Source: Sporosalibacterium faouarense
GTDB lineage: Bacteria; Bacillota; Clostridia; Tissierellales; VENL01
DNA: 43,712 nucleotides
Reading direction: 5' to 3'
Assembly: GCF_016765695.1 (NCBI RefSeq)
Contig: NZ_JAETGO010000061.1
Coordinates: 1 to 43,712 of the forward strand
Both the position numbers and the translations under genes were made by a program. The notes under the pieces are model-generated. The model had not been told where the DNA came from. It made no database searches and was given only the letters and a program-made list of their open reading frames with translations. Of this stretch, positions 1 through 8,175 are shown piece after piece. How positions within the stretch are numbered: the first letter of the stretch is position 1; every line of letters starts with the position of its first letter.

Positions 1-68
1 TCAGGTGGAGTAGAGTCTCCATCTGAAGCCCCGATGTTCTGCTTTAGCAGAACGAGTTCACTTGAAAA
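1..68 (+). mobile_element. IS200/IS605-type right end with omega-RNA-like hairpins
   Basis: Two hairpins stand side by side: one at 1-26 (TCAGGTGGAG paired with CTCCATCTGA) and one at 36-53 (GTTCTGC, loop TTTA, GCAGAAC). GAAGCCCC lies between them and GAGTTCAC follows. The order GAAGCCCC, hairpin, GTTCAC is typical of right ends of IS200/IS605 and IS1341-like elements, where it forms the 3' scaffold of the guide (omega) RNA; the flanking DNA just after it would supply the guide. The exact cleavage site cannot be fixed here. The call rests on remembered family patterns. Confidence 0.55.
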
Positions 69-111
69 TTTCATGACAAGATATGATAGATTTGCAAGAT
101 TAAATCCTTAA
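1..111 (+). CDS. tnpB: TnpB (IS200/IS605 family) C-terminal end, partial
   Basis: An open frame enters at base 1 and ends at TAA 109-111, giving 36 residues starting SGGVESPSEAP. The GVE...EAP pattern is like the extreme C-terminus of TnpB proteins of IS200/IS605 elements, where the gene runs into the element's right end. TnpB is an RNA-guided DNA nuclease related to Cas12; its catalytic domains would lie left of the window, so whether it is intact cannot be judged. The overlapping hairpin sequence at 1-68 supports this call more than the peptide does. The alternative is chance open sequence over two hairpins. No tnpA is visible. Confidence 0.5.
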   Translation, partial: SGGVESPSEAPMFCFSRTSSLENFMTRYDRFARLNP

Positions 112-341
112 CTCTCTCCATAAAAATATATACTAAAGAATGACTCACAATATTTAAACTTGCTGGAATGACGTGTATATATTTTTTATGTATATTTTTG
201 CAATTGAGGTTGTATCCCTATATATAAAAGTAACTAAGATCTAATCTTGCATAAAATCATATTATTTAATACATGAAATCACACTTACTTCAAAAATATT
301 GCTTAATATGTTTTTAGAAATATTTTTGTCCTTATTCTTTG
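112..341. other. AT-rich intergenic DNA, no gene seen
   Basis: This lies between the IS end and the 3' end of the minus-strand btuF-like gene. I see no ORF with a ribosome binding site and no convincing terminator for the cobalamin operon. About 245-290 weakly resembles the intergenic repeat described at 1642-1716, but it is too diverged to call. Confidence 0.5.
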
Positions 342-1586
342 TTAAAAATCTAGTTCTTCTGATATTTCAGGATGCAATATATCTATTAAAAGTTTTAATC
401 CTTCATCTATAAGTCTTGGTGAAGGTCTACTAAATATATCCTCATTCACAGTGTAATAGTTTTTATCCTGAATCGCTGACAATATGCTATAGTTTTCTCC
501 AGTTGTCATTGTGTCAATATTGAAGCTTCCTCCAAATATAACATCTGGGTCTTTGTCTATCAGTTTTTCTATACTATATTTCCATCCTGTCACATCACTA
601 GCGGCATTTTCTCCACCTGCTATTGCAATCATTTCTGATACAAAGGTGTCACTACCAGCAGTGTATTCACCCCATTGTCCAGTTCCTACAACATAATATA
701 CTGATGGCTTTTGTTTAATATTACTTAACTTCATATTTGTCATTTGAACTTTTGACTTCATGCTAGAAACTAAAGCCCTTGCTTCATAATTTTTATTCAT
801 TATAGCTCCTAGCTTTAAGGTGTATTCATACATTTCTTCAATTGTTTCTGGGCTTGGTTTTGCTATTACTTCTATACCTGCTTCTTCAAATTTATTTAAA
901 ACCTCTTCTTTATAGTGGGTTGCTGCTATTATCATATCTGGTGATATATCAACTACCATCTCAATGCTTGGTTCAGTCATACTACCAACTACTTGAATAG
1001 ATTCAGCTTCTTGAGGATAATTGCAATACTGAGTTCTTCCTTGTAGTTTGTCCCCTGCTCCTAAAGCGAAAATAGTTTCAGTAACACTAGGTGCCAATGA
1101 CACTACTGTCTTAGGTTGGTCGTATACAGTGTATGTACCTTCTGCCCCTTCTATAGTTATTGGATATACTATTTCTTCCTTCTTATTTGCTAAAACTCTG
1201 CTATTTTCTCCATCCCAGCTTATTTCATAACCTAATGTTTCAAGAATAAATCTTAATGGTAGATATACTTCCCCGTGCTTTGTATAAATTTTTGTATCTA
1301 ATTCAAGATTTATATCATTGACTTTAACCTTATTAGTGTCTAAAGTGAATTCAAAGGAAACTTTGCTATTTTTAACTTCTACCACTTTACCTGAGCTTGA
1401 TACATTAAATCCCATAGATTCTAAAGTTTCACCACTAATTAAGGTCCTTCCCTCTGTTACCTCTAGGTTTTCAGTTTTTACTGATCCATCTACACTTAAC
1501 CCTATTCCTGCCGCAGAAGCAGTCATAGTAAATATAAGTGTGAACAATAATACTAAAGGTATTAATTTTAATTTTTTAATCATCAT
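342..1586 (-). CDS. Cobalamin/iron-siderophore-type ABC substrate-binding protein with copper amine oxidase-like N-terminal domain
   Basis: 414 residues. Residues 1-25 form a signal peptide ending near ASAAG. About 27-140 resemble the copper amine oxidase N-terminal-like stalk domain common in clostridial surface proteins (VYLPLRFILETLGY is typical). About 160-405 form a BtuF/FepB-type helical-backbone binding fold (VVSLAPSVTETIFALGAG, then a GRTQYCNYP segment). It is the last gene of the riboswitch-controlled cobalamin operon, so it probably binds corrinoid outside the membrane. There is no lipobox cysteine, unlike most Gram-positive binding proteins. No BtuC or BtuD partner is in the window. 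An AGGAGG site precedes two adjacent ATGs (1586 and 1583), and either could be the start. Confidence 0.8.
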   Translation of the reverse strand: MMIKKLKLIPLVLLFTLIFTMTASAAGIGLSVDGSVKTENLEVTEGRTLISGETLESMGFNVSSSGKVVEVKNSKVSFEFTLDTNKVKVNDINLELDTKIYTKHGEVYLPLRFILETLGYEISWDGENSRVLANKKEEIVYPITIEGAEGTYTVYDQPKTVVSLAPSVTETIFALGAGDKLQGRTQYCNYPQEAESIQVVGSMTEPSIEMVVDISPDMIIAATHYKEEVLNKFEEAGIEVIAKPSPETIEEMYEYTLKLGAIMNKNYEARALVSSMKSKVQMTNMKLSNIKQKPSVYYVVGTGQWGEYTAGSDTFVSEMIAIAGGENAASDVTGWKYSIEKLIDKDPDVIFGGSFNIDTMTTGENYSILSAIQDKNYYTVNEDIFSRPSPRLIDEGLKLLIDILHPEISEELDF

Positions 1587-1641
1587 ATTACCTCCTAATT
1601 TTATACATTTTAAAAATTATATAATCTAAAATGAAATATAT

Positions 1642-1716
1642 TTTATTGAGGAAATTGCATATTTACAATTTAAATATATTTTTGCAAGATTTCATCTGAG
1701 CTGCAACTTATTTAGT
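1642..1716 (+). repeat. Dispersed intergenic repeat, copy A
   Basis: A segment of about 70 bp between cobD and the btuF-like gene. It begins TTGAGGAAATTGCATATTTA and aligns by eye over its full length with 2955-3020, and over its first 42 or so bases with the complement of 31523-31590. All copies are intergenic. The copies are diverged (roughly 70-80 percent by eye). Confidence 0.5.
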
Positions 1717-1787
1717 CACTTTTTCCTTAAATTGAATAGTAAAGTAGCATTTTATAAGATAAACCTTTATCAAAATCCTTCATGAAA

Positions 1788-2840
1788 TTAAATTTCATTA
1801 ATTAAAATTTCTTTTAATGCAGTTATTAACTTAATATTATCCTCTCGACTTCTCACTGCCAATCTAATATATCTGTCATCTAAACTCAAGAAGTCCTCAC
1901 AGGTTCTAATATTAATATTCTCTTTAAGTAATCTTGTTTTTAATTCTTTAGCATTGCTTTTCTTTAGCTTACAAAGAAAGAAGTTTCCTTCACTGCTAAA
2001 TACATCTAAATATCTAATTCCCTTTAGTTCTTTGTATAAAAATTCCTTTTCCCTTGTGTACCAATTCATAACCTCTTTTCTATATTCCTTATCCTCTAGA
2101 AGCTTAGGCGTAGACCCTAGTGCTAAGGCATTTAAAGTCCAAGGCTCTTTCATTTCATTTAGCCTGGAGATTATATTCTTATTACCTATTCCATAACCTA
2201 ATCTTAGCCCAGGAATAGCATAAAATTTAGTCATAGACCTTAAAATATATATAGGATATTCCCTTATTAATGAAATTGAAGACTCCTTATCTGTGAAATC
2301 TATAAAGGATTCGTCTATAAAAATGGTTGCCTTTATATCCTCCATCTTTATTAAAATATTTTCAATTTCTGATTTATCCATAAATACGCCAGTTGGATTA
2401 TTGGGATTACATAAAACAATTACTTCTGGCTTTATTTTTCTGATTTCTTTTAATAATTCTTCTTTATGCCAACAAAAATCGTTTGTTTCCCGGGAAATAT
2501 AGCTATATATATCACTTTCTGTCATTTCAAAGGCTCTTCTATATTCTGTAAAAGTAGGTTCTATAATTAATACTTTTTTAGGTTTTAATGCCCTGGCAAA
2601 CAAATAGATTAGCTCAGTAGCTCCATTTCCTAATATAATCTCTTCAGGATGTATTGATAGATATTCAGCTAAAATATTTTTACTGGTTTCTCCATCTATT
2701 TCTGGATACCTAATAATAGTATTAAGCTTATCTTTTAGTTCTTTTATTAACTTTTCAGAGGGTCCTAGAGGATTAACATTAACACTAAAATCCATTACTT
2801 CCTTTGTGTTTTCTCCAAAATATCCTCCATGCTTATTCAT
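1788..2840 (-). CDS. cobD: L-threonine-O-3-phosphate decarboxylase (CobD, PLP-dependent)
   Basis: 350 residues, a fold type I aminotransferase-like enzyme related to HisC. It decarboxylates threonine phosphate to (R)-1-amino-2-propanol phosphate, the linker CbiB attaches to the corrin ring. The N-terminus HGGYFGENTKEVMDFSVNVN is typical of CobD rather than HisC. PLP contacts are visible: the CNPNNPTG loop at 144-151, IDES near 175-178 and the Schiff-base lysine in SMTK at 205. ATG follows an AGGAGGAAGTATT site. It lies 182 bp downstream of cbiB, separated by a repeat. HisC is the alternative, but the neighbours and N-terminus favour CobD. Confidence 0.88.
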   Translation of the reverse strand: MNKHGGYFGENTKEVMDFSVNVNPLGPSEKLIKELKDKLNTIIRYPEIDGETSKNILAEYLSIHPEEIILGNGATELIYLFARALKPKKVLIIEPTFTEYRRAFEMTESDIYSYISRETNDFCWHKEELLKEIRKIKPEVIVLCNPNNPTGVFMDKSEIENILIKMEDIKATIFIDESFIDFTDKESSISLIREYPIYILRSMTKFYAIPGLRLGYGIGNKNIISRLNEMKEPWTLNALALGSTPKLLEDKEYRKEVMNWYTREKEFLYKELKGIRYLDVFSSEGNFFLCKLKKSNAKELKTRLLKENINIRTCEDFLSLDDRYIRLAVRSREDNIKLITALKEILINEI

Positions 2841-2954
2841 AATACTTCCTCCTCTATTCCAGTTGGAATTAAAATCTATGTGCTATTCTTTTGTACAATG
2901 AAAGTATAAATGGGGATTTCATAACAGTTTTAATAATCATTTAATAAATACATT

Positions 2955-3022
2955 AAATTGAGAGAATCACATGTTTATAATTCAAATATATTTTAGAAAA
3001 ATTCCATCGCAGCTATGACTTC
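2955..3022 (+). repeat. Dispersed intergenic repeat, copy B
   Basis: It lies between cbiB and cobD, ending at the cbiB stop. TTGAGAGAATCACATGTTTA, then AATTCAAATATATTTTA and an AGCTATGACTT end, match copy A (1642-1716) in the same order with scattered substitutions and small gaps. Confidence 0.5.
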
Positions 3023-3979
3023 TTAAACCAAGAAAACCATTGCAGCTACTAATACCATAATAATCTCCGATGCATACATTACTCTAATAGTTTCTAGGAT
3101 TTTTTGAGGTTTTAAATCTTCTATTGGGTCACCGATTGTAGGTTTATATATGGTCTCCCCAAAATAAGTATTAGTCCCCCCTAGTTGAATCCTTAATAGT
3201 CCTGCAACGGCCGCCTCAGGATATCCACAATTAGGACTTTTATGATTTTTTCTATCTCTTATTAAGATTTTAAAGCCTGTTTTTATATCAAACCCTAATA
3301 CTAATCCTCCTAATAACATACATAAACTACCTATTCTAGCAGGAACAAAGTTAGCTATATCGTCTATTTTTGCCGATGCAAAGCCTATATCTCTGTATTT
3401 TTCGTGTATATATCCTACCATTGAATCGAGAGTATTAATCGTTTTATATATGAATATCATTTGTAAGGGCATCCCTAAAAATATTCCAATTACAAAATAG
3501 AATATTGGAGCTAATACTCCGTCAACAGTGTTCTCTGCAACAGTTTCAACTGCTCCTCTTACCGTTTCCTCTTTAGTAAGCTGCGTTGTATCCCTACCGA
3601 CTAAATATGAAAGCATCTTCCTACCTAGATGAACATTCTCTTTTTCCAATGCCTTATAAACTTTTTTAGTCTCTACAGCTAAACATTTAGCTGCCAATGC
3701 TGTATATGTAAGGTATACCAAGACGATATCCTTAATAATTGGGTGAATAAAATTAGTAACAAATAGTATAAGAGCTATTACAATAAAGACTGTAACTAAA
3801 CTAAGGAAAATAAGTAGAAAGCCACCAACCTTTAAATCCACTATTTTCTGTTTTCTAATCATTCCTTCATATTTTTTTATCATCCAGCCAATATACCTTA
3901 TTGGATGAGGCCATCTTTGAGGATCACCCAAAAAGAAATCTAATAGAACAGCAATGACAAGTATCAAAATATATTTCAT
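3023..3979 (-). CDS. cbiB: Adenosylcobinamide-phosphate synthase (CbiB/CobD family membrane protein)
   Basis: 318 residues, the normal family length. It joins aminopropanol phosphate to adenosylcobyric acid to make adenosylcobinamide phosphate. The family N-terminus is clear: a first membrane helix, then DFFLGDPQRWPHPIRYIGW. Four to five hydrophobic helices follow, with the conserved GRDTTQLTKEETVRGAVETVAENTxDG stretch (about 128-155) and a C-terminal NCGYPEAAVAG...GGTNTYFG region. The start is 2 bp after the cbiP stop, so the genes are translationally coupled. Its substrates come from the two neighbours: cobyric acid from CbiP and the aminopropanol arm from CobD. Confidence 0.93.
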   Translation of the reverse strand: MKYILILVIAVLLDFFLGDPQRWPHPIRYIGWMIKKYEGMIRKQKIVDLKVGGFLLIFLSLVTVFIVIALILFVTNFIHPIIKDIVLVYLTYTALAAKCLAVETKKVYKALEKENVHLGRKMLSYLVGRDTTQLTKEETVRGAVETVAENTVDGVLAPIFYFVIGIFLGMPLQMIFIYKTINTLDSMVGYIHEKYRDIGFASAKIDDIANFVPARIGSLCMLLGGLVLGFDIKTGFKILIRDRKNHKSPNCGYPEAAVAGLLRIQLGGTNTYFGETIYKPTIGDPIEDLKPQKILETIRVMYASEIIMVLVAAMVFLV

Positions 3980-3981
3980 GA

Positions 3982-5472
3982 CTATAACCCCATTATTTCT
4001 TTTATCTTATTAAGATCAATATTTTCTTTTACAATCTTAGCTAACTTGTCATATTCCCTTTCCTTCAAATCTTTATAGCTCAAATTCGAATCTTTTATTT
4101 CCAATCCTTTTTTCTCTCTAATCCTTTTAATAATATTCTTTCTAAAACCATCATTATCAAAAATTCCATGTAAATATGATCCAAACACACTGCCATCCTT
4201 ATTTACAACACCATCCATCCTGCCTTCATCTAACTCAATAGCATAGTGAGCATCTTCTAGAATCTGTGTTTCACCCATATGTATTTCATAGCCATGAATG
4301 AAATCTTCTCCTCCACTATTAAAGAAATCTACTTCTGCTATAAATCTTCCTTTGGTTTGAATTGTCTTTTTATCTTTAAGCATTGTCGTCTTTATATCTA
4401 ATAAAGATAGTCCATTTATCCTAGCACTATATGACTCAACACAATCAGGGTCTATGATTTCATGCCCCAGCATCTGATATCCACCACAAATTCCTATGAT
4501 AGGTACCCCATCTCTATGATTTCTATATATGGCTTTATCAATATTACTATTGATAATAAATTCCATATCCTTAATTGTATTCTTACTACCGGGAATAATT
4601 ATTAAGTCAAAACTCTCTAATTCCTCTGGATGAGATATGTACTTGACTCTAACATCTTCTTCCATTTCTAATGGAGTGAAGTCGGTGAAATTGGACATAT
4701 AGGGAAGCTTTATTACTCCTATATTTATTTCTCCTGAATTGTCTCTATCAAATCTAGTGGTTACACTATCTTCATCGTCTATTTGTACATCCGTGTAAGG
4801 AATTACTCCTAAGCAAGGTTTATTGATTTTTTCCTCAATCATTTTGATTCCAGGTCTTAATATATCAACATCGCCTCTGAATTTATTTATAATAAAACCT
4901 TTAATTCTCTCTCTCTCTTTCTCCTCTAAAAGCATAATTGTTCCATAAATAGAAGCAAAAACTCCACCCTTATCAATATCTCCAATTAATATTACTGGTG
5001 AGTTAACCATTTCTGCCATACCCATATTAACAATGTCATTTTCTCTAAGATTGATTTCTGCGGGACTGCCTGCTCCTTCTAAAACAATTACATCAAAATT
5101 AGAATCAAGTCTATTATAGGATTCTAAAATTATATTTTTAAATTTAGGTTTACTTTTAAAGTAATCCTTAGCTGTCATATTCTTAAATACTTGTCCATTA
5201 ACTATAACTTGACTACCCACATCGCTTGTAGGCTTTAATAGTATAGGATTCATCTCCACAGCTGGTTCAATTCTAGCTGCTTCTGCTTGCACTACTTGAG
5301 CTCTCCCCATTTCCTTTCCATCCTTGGTTACAAAGGAGTTTAAAGCCATATTTTGAGACTTAAATGGAGCAGTATAGTATCCCTCATCTTTAAATATCCT
5401 ACAAAAAGCCGCTGCTAGAATACTCTTTCCAACTGATGAAGCAGTTCCTTGAAACATAATATTTTTAGACAA
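3982..5472 (-). CDS. cbiP: Cobyric acid synthase (adenosylcobyrate amidotransferase)
   Basis: 496 residues, the usual CbiP/CobQ length. It uses ATP and glutamine to amidate side chains b, d, e and g of the corrin. The N-terminal P-loop-like dethiobiotin-synthetase fold is seen in FQGTASSVGKS (7-17). The C-terminal type I glutamine amidotransferase has its nucleophile Cys329 in GICGGYQMLG and a late SYLHGIFD histidine motif. The start is TTG: an AGGAG site lies 8 bases upstream, and MSKNIMFQG matches how family members begin. It is the first gene after the B12 riboswitch terminator, so the riboswitch controls it directly. Confidence 0.95.
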   Translation of the reverse strand: MSKNIMFQGTASSVGKSILAAAFCRIFKDEGYYTAPFKSQNMALNSFVTKDGKEMGRAQVVQAEAARIEPAVEMNPILLKPTSDVGSQVIVNGQVFKNMTAKDYFKSKPKFKNIILESYNRLDSNFDVIVLEGAGSPAEINLRENDIVNMGMAEMVNSPVILIGDIDKGGVFASIYGTIMLLEEKERERIKGFIINKFRGDVDILRPGIKMIEEKINKPCLGVIPYTDVQIDDEDSVTTRFDRDNSGEINIGVIKLPYMSNFTDFTPLEMEEDVRVKYISHPEELESFDLIIIPGSKNTIKDMEFIINSNIDKAIYRNHRDGVPIIGICGGYQMLGHEIIDPDCVESYSARINGLSLLDIKTTMLKDKKTIQTKGRFIAEVDFFNSGGEDFIHGYEIHMGETQILEDAHYAIELDEGRMDGVVNKDGSVFGSYLHGIFDNDGFRKNIIKRIREKKGLEIKDSNLSYKDLKEREYDKLAKIVKENIDLNKIKEIMGL

Positions 5473-5500
5473 ATAATCATCTCCTAGCTATTAGTGCTTA

Positions 5501-5534
5501 AAAATAAAAAAAACACATAGAGAAGGTCTATGTG
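5501..5534 (-). terminator. Terminator of the B12 riboswitch expression platform
   Basis: Read on the minus strand: CACATAGA, loop CCTTC, TCTATGTG, then eight Ts. It lies between the aptamer and the cbiP start, so corrinoid binding is expected to favour this hairpin and stop transcription. Its 8-bp arms are the same as in the terminator at 8733-8756. Confidence 0.85.
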
Positions 5535-5574
5535 CTAATATTCACAAAATGAATCTAACATACTTCCCTCCGAA

Positions 5575-5750
5575 GCAACTTTCATTTTCATCAAGGTAGG
5601 TCTCCTGACTCGTAGTTCAACTTACTTTCTTCTCCTTCCCGGTTTCCCAGTGGTTATAGAAGATTTCATCTCTACTTACAGTAGCGGGGGCTGTAGAGGA
5701 TTTTCACCTCTTTCCCTTTTAGGCTCCTTTTACAGAGCACCTCAATTTTA
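5575..5750 (-). promoter_or_regulatory. Cobalamin (B12) riboswitch
   Basis: The minus strand carries the ordered class I cobalamin aptamer landmarks: AAAAGGGAA and GGTGAAAATCC, then the GCCCCCGCTACTGTAAG core (5676-5692), the B12-box-like ACCACTGGGAAACC (5641-5654) and the closing GTCAGGAGACCTACC (5595-5609). A terminator (5501-5534) and cbiP follow. It should shut off cbiP-cbiB-cobD-btuF-like transcription when adenosylcobalamin is plentiful. The B12 box reads ACCACTG where AGCCACTG is usual. Confidence 0.94.
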
Positions 5751-5770
5751 TTAAGTTTTTAGTCACCTTT

Positions 5771-5799
5771 ATTATAGGTAATAACTATATGTTTGTCAA
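5771..5799 (-). promoter_or_regulatory. Sigma-70-type promoter of the cobalamin operon
   Basis: On the minus strand, TTGACA (5794-5799), a 17-base spacer and TATAAT (5771-5776) match the consensus exactly. Transcription would start near 5764, just before the aptamer. It sits only 12 bases past the modC stop, with no terminator between them. Confidence 0.85.
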
Positions 5800-5810
5800 T
5801 AAAATCCTGC

Positions 5811-6500
5811 TTATATTATTTTTCCATTTTTCAAATGTATTATATCGTCTCCAAACATTTTGCTTTCCTCATAGTTATGAGTAATAAGGATAGTTGGAAT
5901 CTTAAACTTCTCTTTAAAAAACTTAAACTCCTTATAAATAATCTTCTTTGTATCTACATCTAGTGCAGAAAATGGCTCGTCTAAAAGCAAAAGATCCGGT
6001 TTTATTACAATAGCCCTTGCCAAAGCCACTCTTTGCTTTTCACCACCGGAAATGTCCCTTGGGTATTTCTTCTTTAAATGTTTTATTCCAAAAGTCTCTA
6101 TTATATATTCTGAATAATTAATAAGTTTTTCTCTATGAGTTTTATCTTTGTACTTAGATTGATTTTTAATACCATACATAATATTTTGAGAAACCGTTAA
6201 ATTAGGAAATAAAGCATAATCTTGAAATAAATACCCAATATTTCTTTTTCTTATAGGTACATTAACTTTAGAATAAAAAGTGCTATTATCATCTTCTTTT
6301 ATTATGTTATTAAATACTATATTGTCACCTATAACAATTCTGCCTTCATCTGGAGTAGCTATACCAGTTATACAATTAAGTATAGTGGTTTTTCCAGCAC
6401 CTGATTCTCCGTGTATAACTAAAGTTCCTTGATTAAATCTGTAATTAATATCTACTGAAAAATCATCTAACTTTTTCCTGATTTCAAAGCATATTTGCAT
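5811..6500 (-). CDS. modC: Molybdate ABC transporter ATP-binding protein, short form
   Basis: 229 residues from the chosen start. The ATPase powers molybdate (or tungstate) import through ModB. Motifs: Walker A GESGAGKTT, Q-loop FQDYALFP, signature ISGGEKQRVALARA, Walker B LLLLDEPFSALD and the switch histidine in ILITHNYEE. I chose ATG at 6500 because GAAGGTG lies 7 bases upstream and MQICFEIRKKL matches ModC N-termini; an ATG at 6536 in frame has no such site. Classical ModC is about 350 residues with a C-terminal Mop/TOBE domain. That domain is absent here, while the divergent regulator has one. Confidence 0.85.
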   Translation of the reverse strand: MQICFEIRKKLDDFSVDINYRFNQGTLVIHGESGAGKTTILNCITGIATPDEGRIVIGDNIVFNNIIKEDDNSTFYSKVNVPIRKRNIGYLFQDYALFPNLTVSQNIMYGIKNQSKYKDKTHREKLINYSEYIIETFGIKHLKKKYPRDISGGEKQRVALARAIVIKPDLLLLDEPFSALDVDTKKIIYKEFKFFKEKFKIPTILITHNYEESKMFGDDIIHLKNGKII

Positions 6501-6539
6501 TTTATAGCACCTTCTTTTCTGATATGTCTGGTACATAAG

Positions 6540-7211
6540 TTATTTTTTATTTCCTAAATAATTTCTTTTCTTTGCCCACGTATTCAATCCAAATATCAAT
6601 ACAAAGCTAAATATTGTCATTACAAATACTAAAGTGTTTGCAACCTCTGTTTTTCCTGACTCTACTGCAAAATAAATGGCAGTTGGTATAGTTTGTGTCT
6701 TTCCATAAATATTTCCTGCTACCATAAGTGTTGCACCAAACTCCCCTATGGCTCTAGCAAAGGAAAGTACTATGCCACTTACAATTCCTGGCCATGCAAG
6801 AGGAAAAACAATAGTTCTAAATACCTTCCACTCACTACTCCCCAAGGTTCGTGCTGCATTCTCATAAACAGGATCTATGACAGCAAAGGCTGCTTTCACA
6901 TTTTGATACATTAGAGGAAGAGAAACTATACAAGCTGCAATTACTGCTCCTACCCAAGTAAATACGACTTGAATTCCAAAATACTCTAATAAAAGTCTAC
7001 CAATAATACCTCTCTTACCCAATACAATTAGTAGAAGATATCCCGTTATTGAGGGGGGCAGAATTATTGGCATAGTGAGTATACTCTCCCAAATATTTTT
7101 GCCCCTAATACTCTTTTTATTAAGTATATACGCAAAAAATACTCCGAAAATAAAAGAAAAAACTGTAGCTATACTAGCAATTTTTAATGAAAGTAAAATA
7201 GGTGAAAGCAT
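6540..7211 (-). CDS. modB: Molybdate ABC transporter permease
   Basis: 223 residues, normal for ModB, with five to six membrane helices. The coupling loop is clear: ENAARTLGSSEWKVFRTIVFPLAWPG (about 118-143), the EAA motif that docks on ModC. The later RAIGEFGATLMVAGNI segment is characteristic of ModB and related molybdate, tungstate and sulfate permeases. The ATG overlaps the modA stop as TAATG and has no strong ribosome site of its own, implying translational coupling. Confidence 0.93.
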   Translation of the reverse strand: MLSPILLSLKIASIATVFSFIFGVFFAYILNKKSIRGKNIWESILTMPIILPPSITGYLLLIVLGKRGIIGRLLLEYFGIQVVFTWVGAVIAACIVSLPLMYQNVKAAFAVIDPVYENAARTLGSSEWKVFRTIVFPLAWPGIVSGIVLSFARAIGEFGATLMVAGNIYGKTQTIPTAIYFAVESGKTEVANTLVFVMTIFSFVLIFGLNTWAKKRNYLGNKK

Positions 7212-7984
7212 TAGTATATCGTAAATCCGTATTTTTCAAATGTTTTTTTTGCATAATCTGTATCAAGAAATTTATAAAATTCCTTAACTTGCTCTTTTTC
7301 TTGACTTCCTTTTATAATTGCTACAGGATAAACAATAGGATCATGACTTTCTTCAGCTACCTCAGCAATGATTTCTCCTGTTTCAAGCATTACTGCATCG
7401 GATTTGTACACCAAACCACAATCAACATTTCCTGTTTCAACATATTGAAGCACTTGCCTTACATCCTTTGCAAATACCAGCTTGTCCTTAATTTGTTCCC
7501 AAATTCCCATGTATTCTATAGTCTGTTGAGCATATTTCCCTGCTGGAACAGAGTCAGGTGTCCCTATTGAAATTGATCCTACAGAATCGTTAGTTAACGA
7601 CTCTAATGTAACTTTATCACTTTTTTCATACGCTGCTATTAATACTAATTTATTTCTCAATAAATTTTTTCTAGATTCAATATAAATAAGTTCCTCATCT
7701 TCTAATTTATCCATATGTGACTTAGAGGCAGAAATAAATAAATCACATGGGGCTCCCTCTTCAATCTGTTTTCTTAATGTTCCTGATGCAGCAAAATTAA
7801 TATGTAATACATCATCACTTCTATTAGCATATTCCTCTTGAATTTCTGTAAGAGCATCTGTCAAGCTTGCTGCGGCTGAAATACTGATAGTATGCCCTTG
7901 AGTATCATCAATAGTTTTATTACACCCCATAAAAACAATCACAGAAATCAATATAAGTACAAAGACCAATCTTACTTTTCCCAT
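7211..7984 (-). CDS. modA: Molybdate-binding lipoprotein
   Basis: 257 residues, the extracellular oxyanion receptor of the ModABC importer. It has a lipoprotein signal (hydrophobic 5-18, lipobox FMGC with lipidated Cys21). The mature start ISISAAASLTDALTEIQ is the classic ModA strand and anion-binding serines; FAASGTLRKQIEEGAPCDLFISAS follows, also typical. A GTGGAGGG site precedes the ATG. It is the first gene of modABC and diverges from the TOBE regulator at 8176. Substrate choice between molybdate and tungstate cannot be read from the sequence. Confidence 0.92.
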   Translation of the reverse strand: MGKVRLVFVLILISVIVFMGCNKTIDDTQGHTISISAAASLTDALTEIQEEYANRSDDVLHINFAASGTLRKQIEEGAPCDLFISASKSHMDKLEDEELIYIESRKNLLRNKLVLIAAYEKSDKVTLESLTNDSVGSISIGTPDSVPAGKYAQQTIEYMGIWEQIKDKLVFAKDVRQVLQYVETGNVDCGLVYKSDAVMLETGEIIAEVAEESHDPIVYPVAIIKGSQEKEQVKEFYKFLDTDYAKKTFEKYGFTIY

Positions 7985-8035
7985 AAAATCCCTCCACTTT
8001 TTTATAATGCCATTACTAAGTTTATTTTTTATTTT

Positions 8036-8065
8036 AAAACCAATTAAACCAAACTAAACCAAACT
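8036..8065. repeat. Three phased 10-bp repeats, candidate operator of modA/regulator
   Basis: AAAACCAATT, AAACCAAACT and AAACCAAACT lie head to tail at 8036, 8046 and 8056. The last two are identical. The exact 10-base period puts every copy on the same DNA face. They sit between modA and the divergent HTH-TOBE gene, about 50 bp from the modA start. Use as a binding site for that regulator is inference. Confidence 0.6.
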
Positions 8066-8104
8066 CAGTAATACTAATTTATACTATATTCAATATCTTG
8101 TACC

Positions 8105-8133
8105 TTGTCAATGGATTTAAAATCATTTATTAT
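8105..8133 (+). promoter_or_regulatory. Promoter of the HTH-TOBE regulator gene
   Basis: TTGTCA (8105-8110), 17 bases, TATTAT (8128-8133). One mismatch per hexamer at ideal spacing, about 43 bases before the ATG at 8176. Confidence 0.6.
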
Positions 8134-8175
8134 GATATTATAAAGATTAAATCATTACTTAAAGGAGAATCTACC

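Noticed and set aside
8036-8065. CRISPR-like or origin iteron array
   Set aside because: Only three 10-bp units without spacers, in a promoter region between divergent genes; no cas or replication genes.
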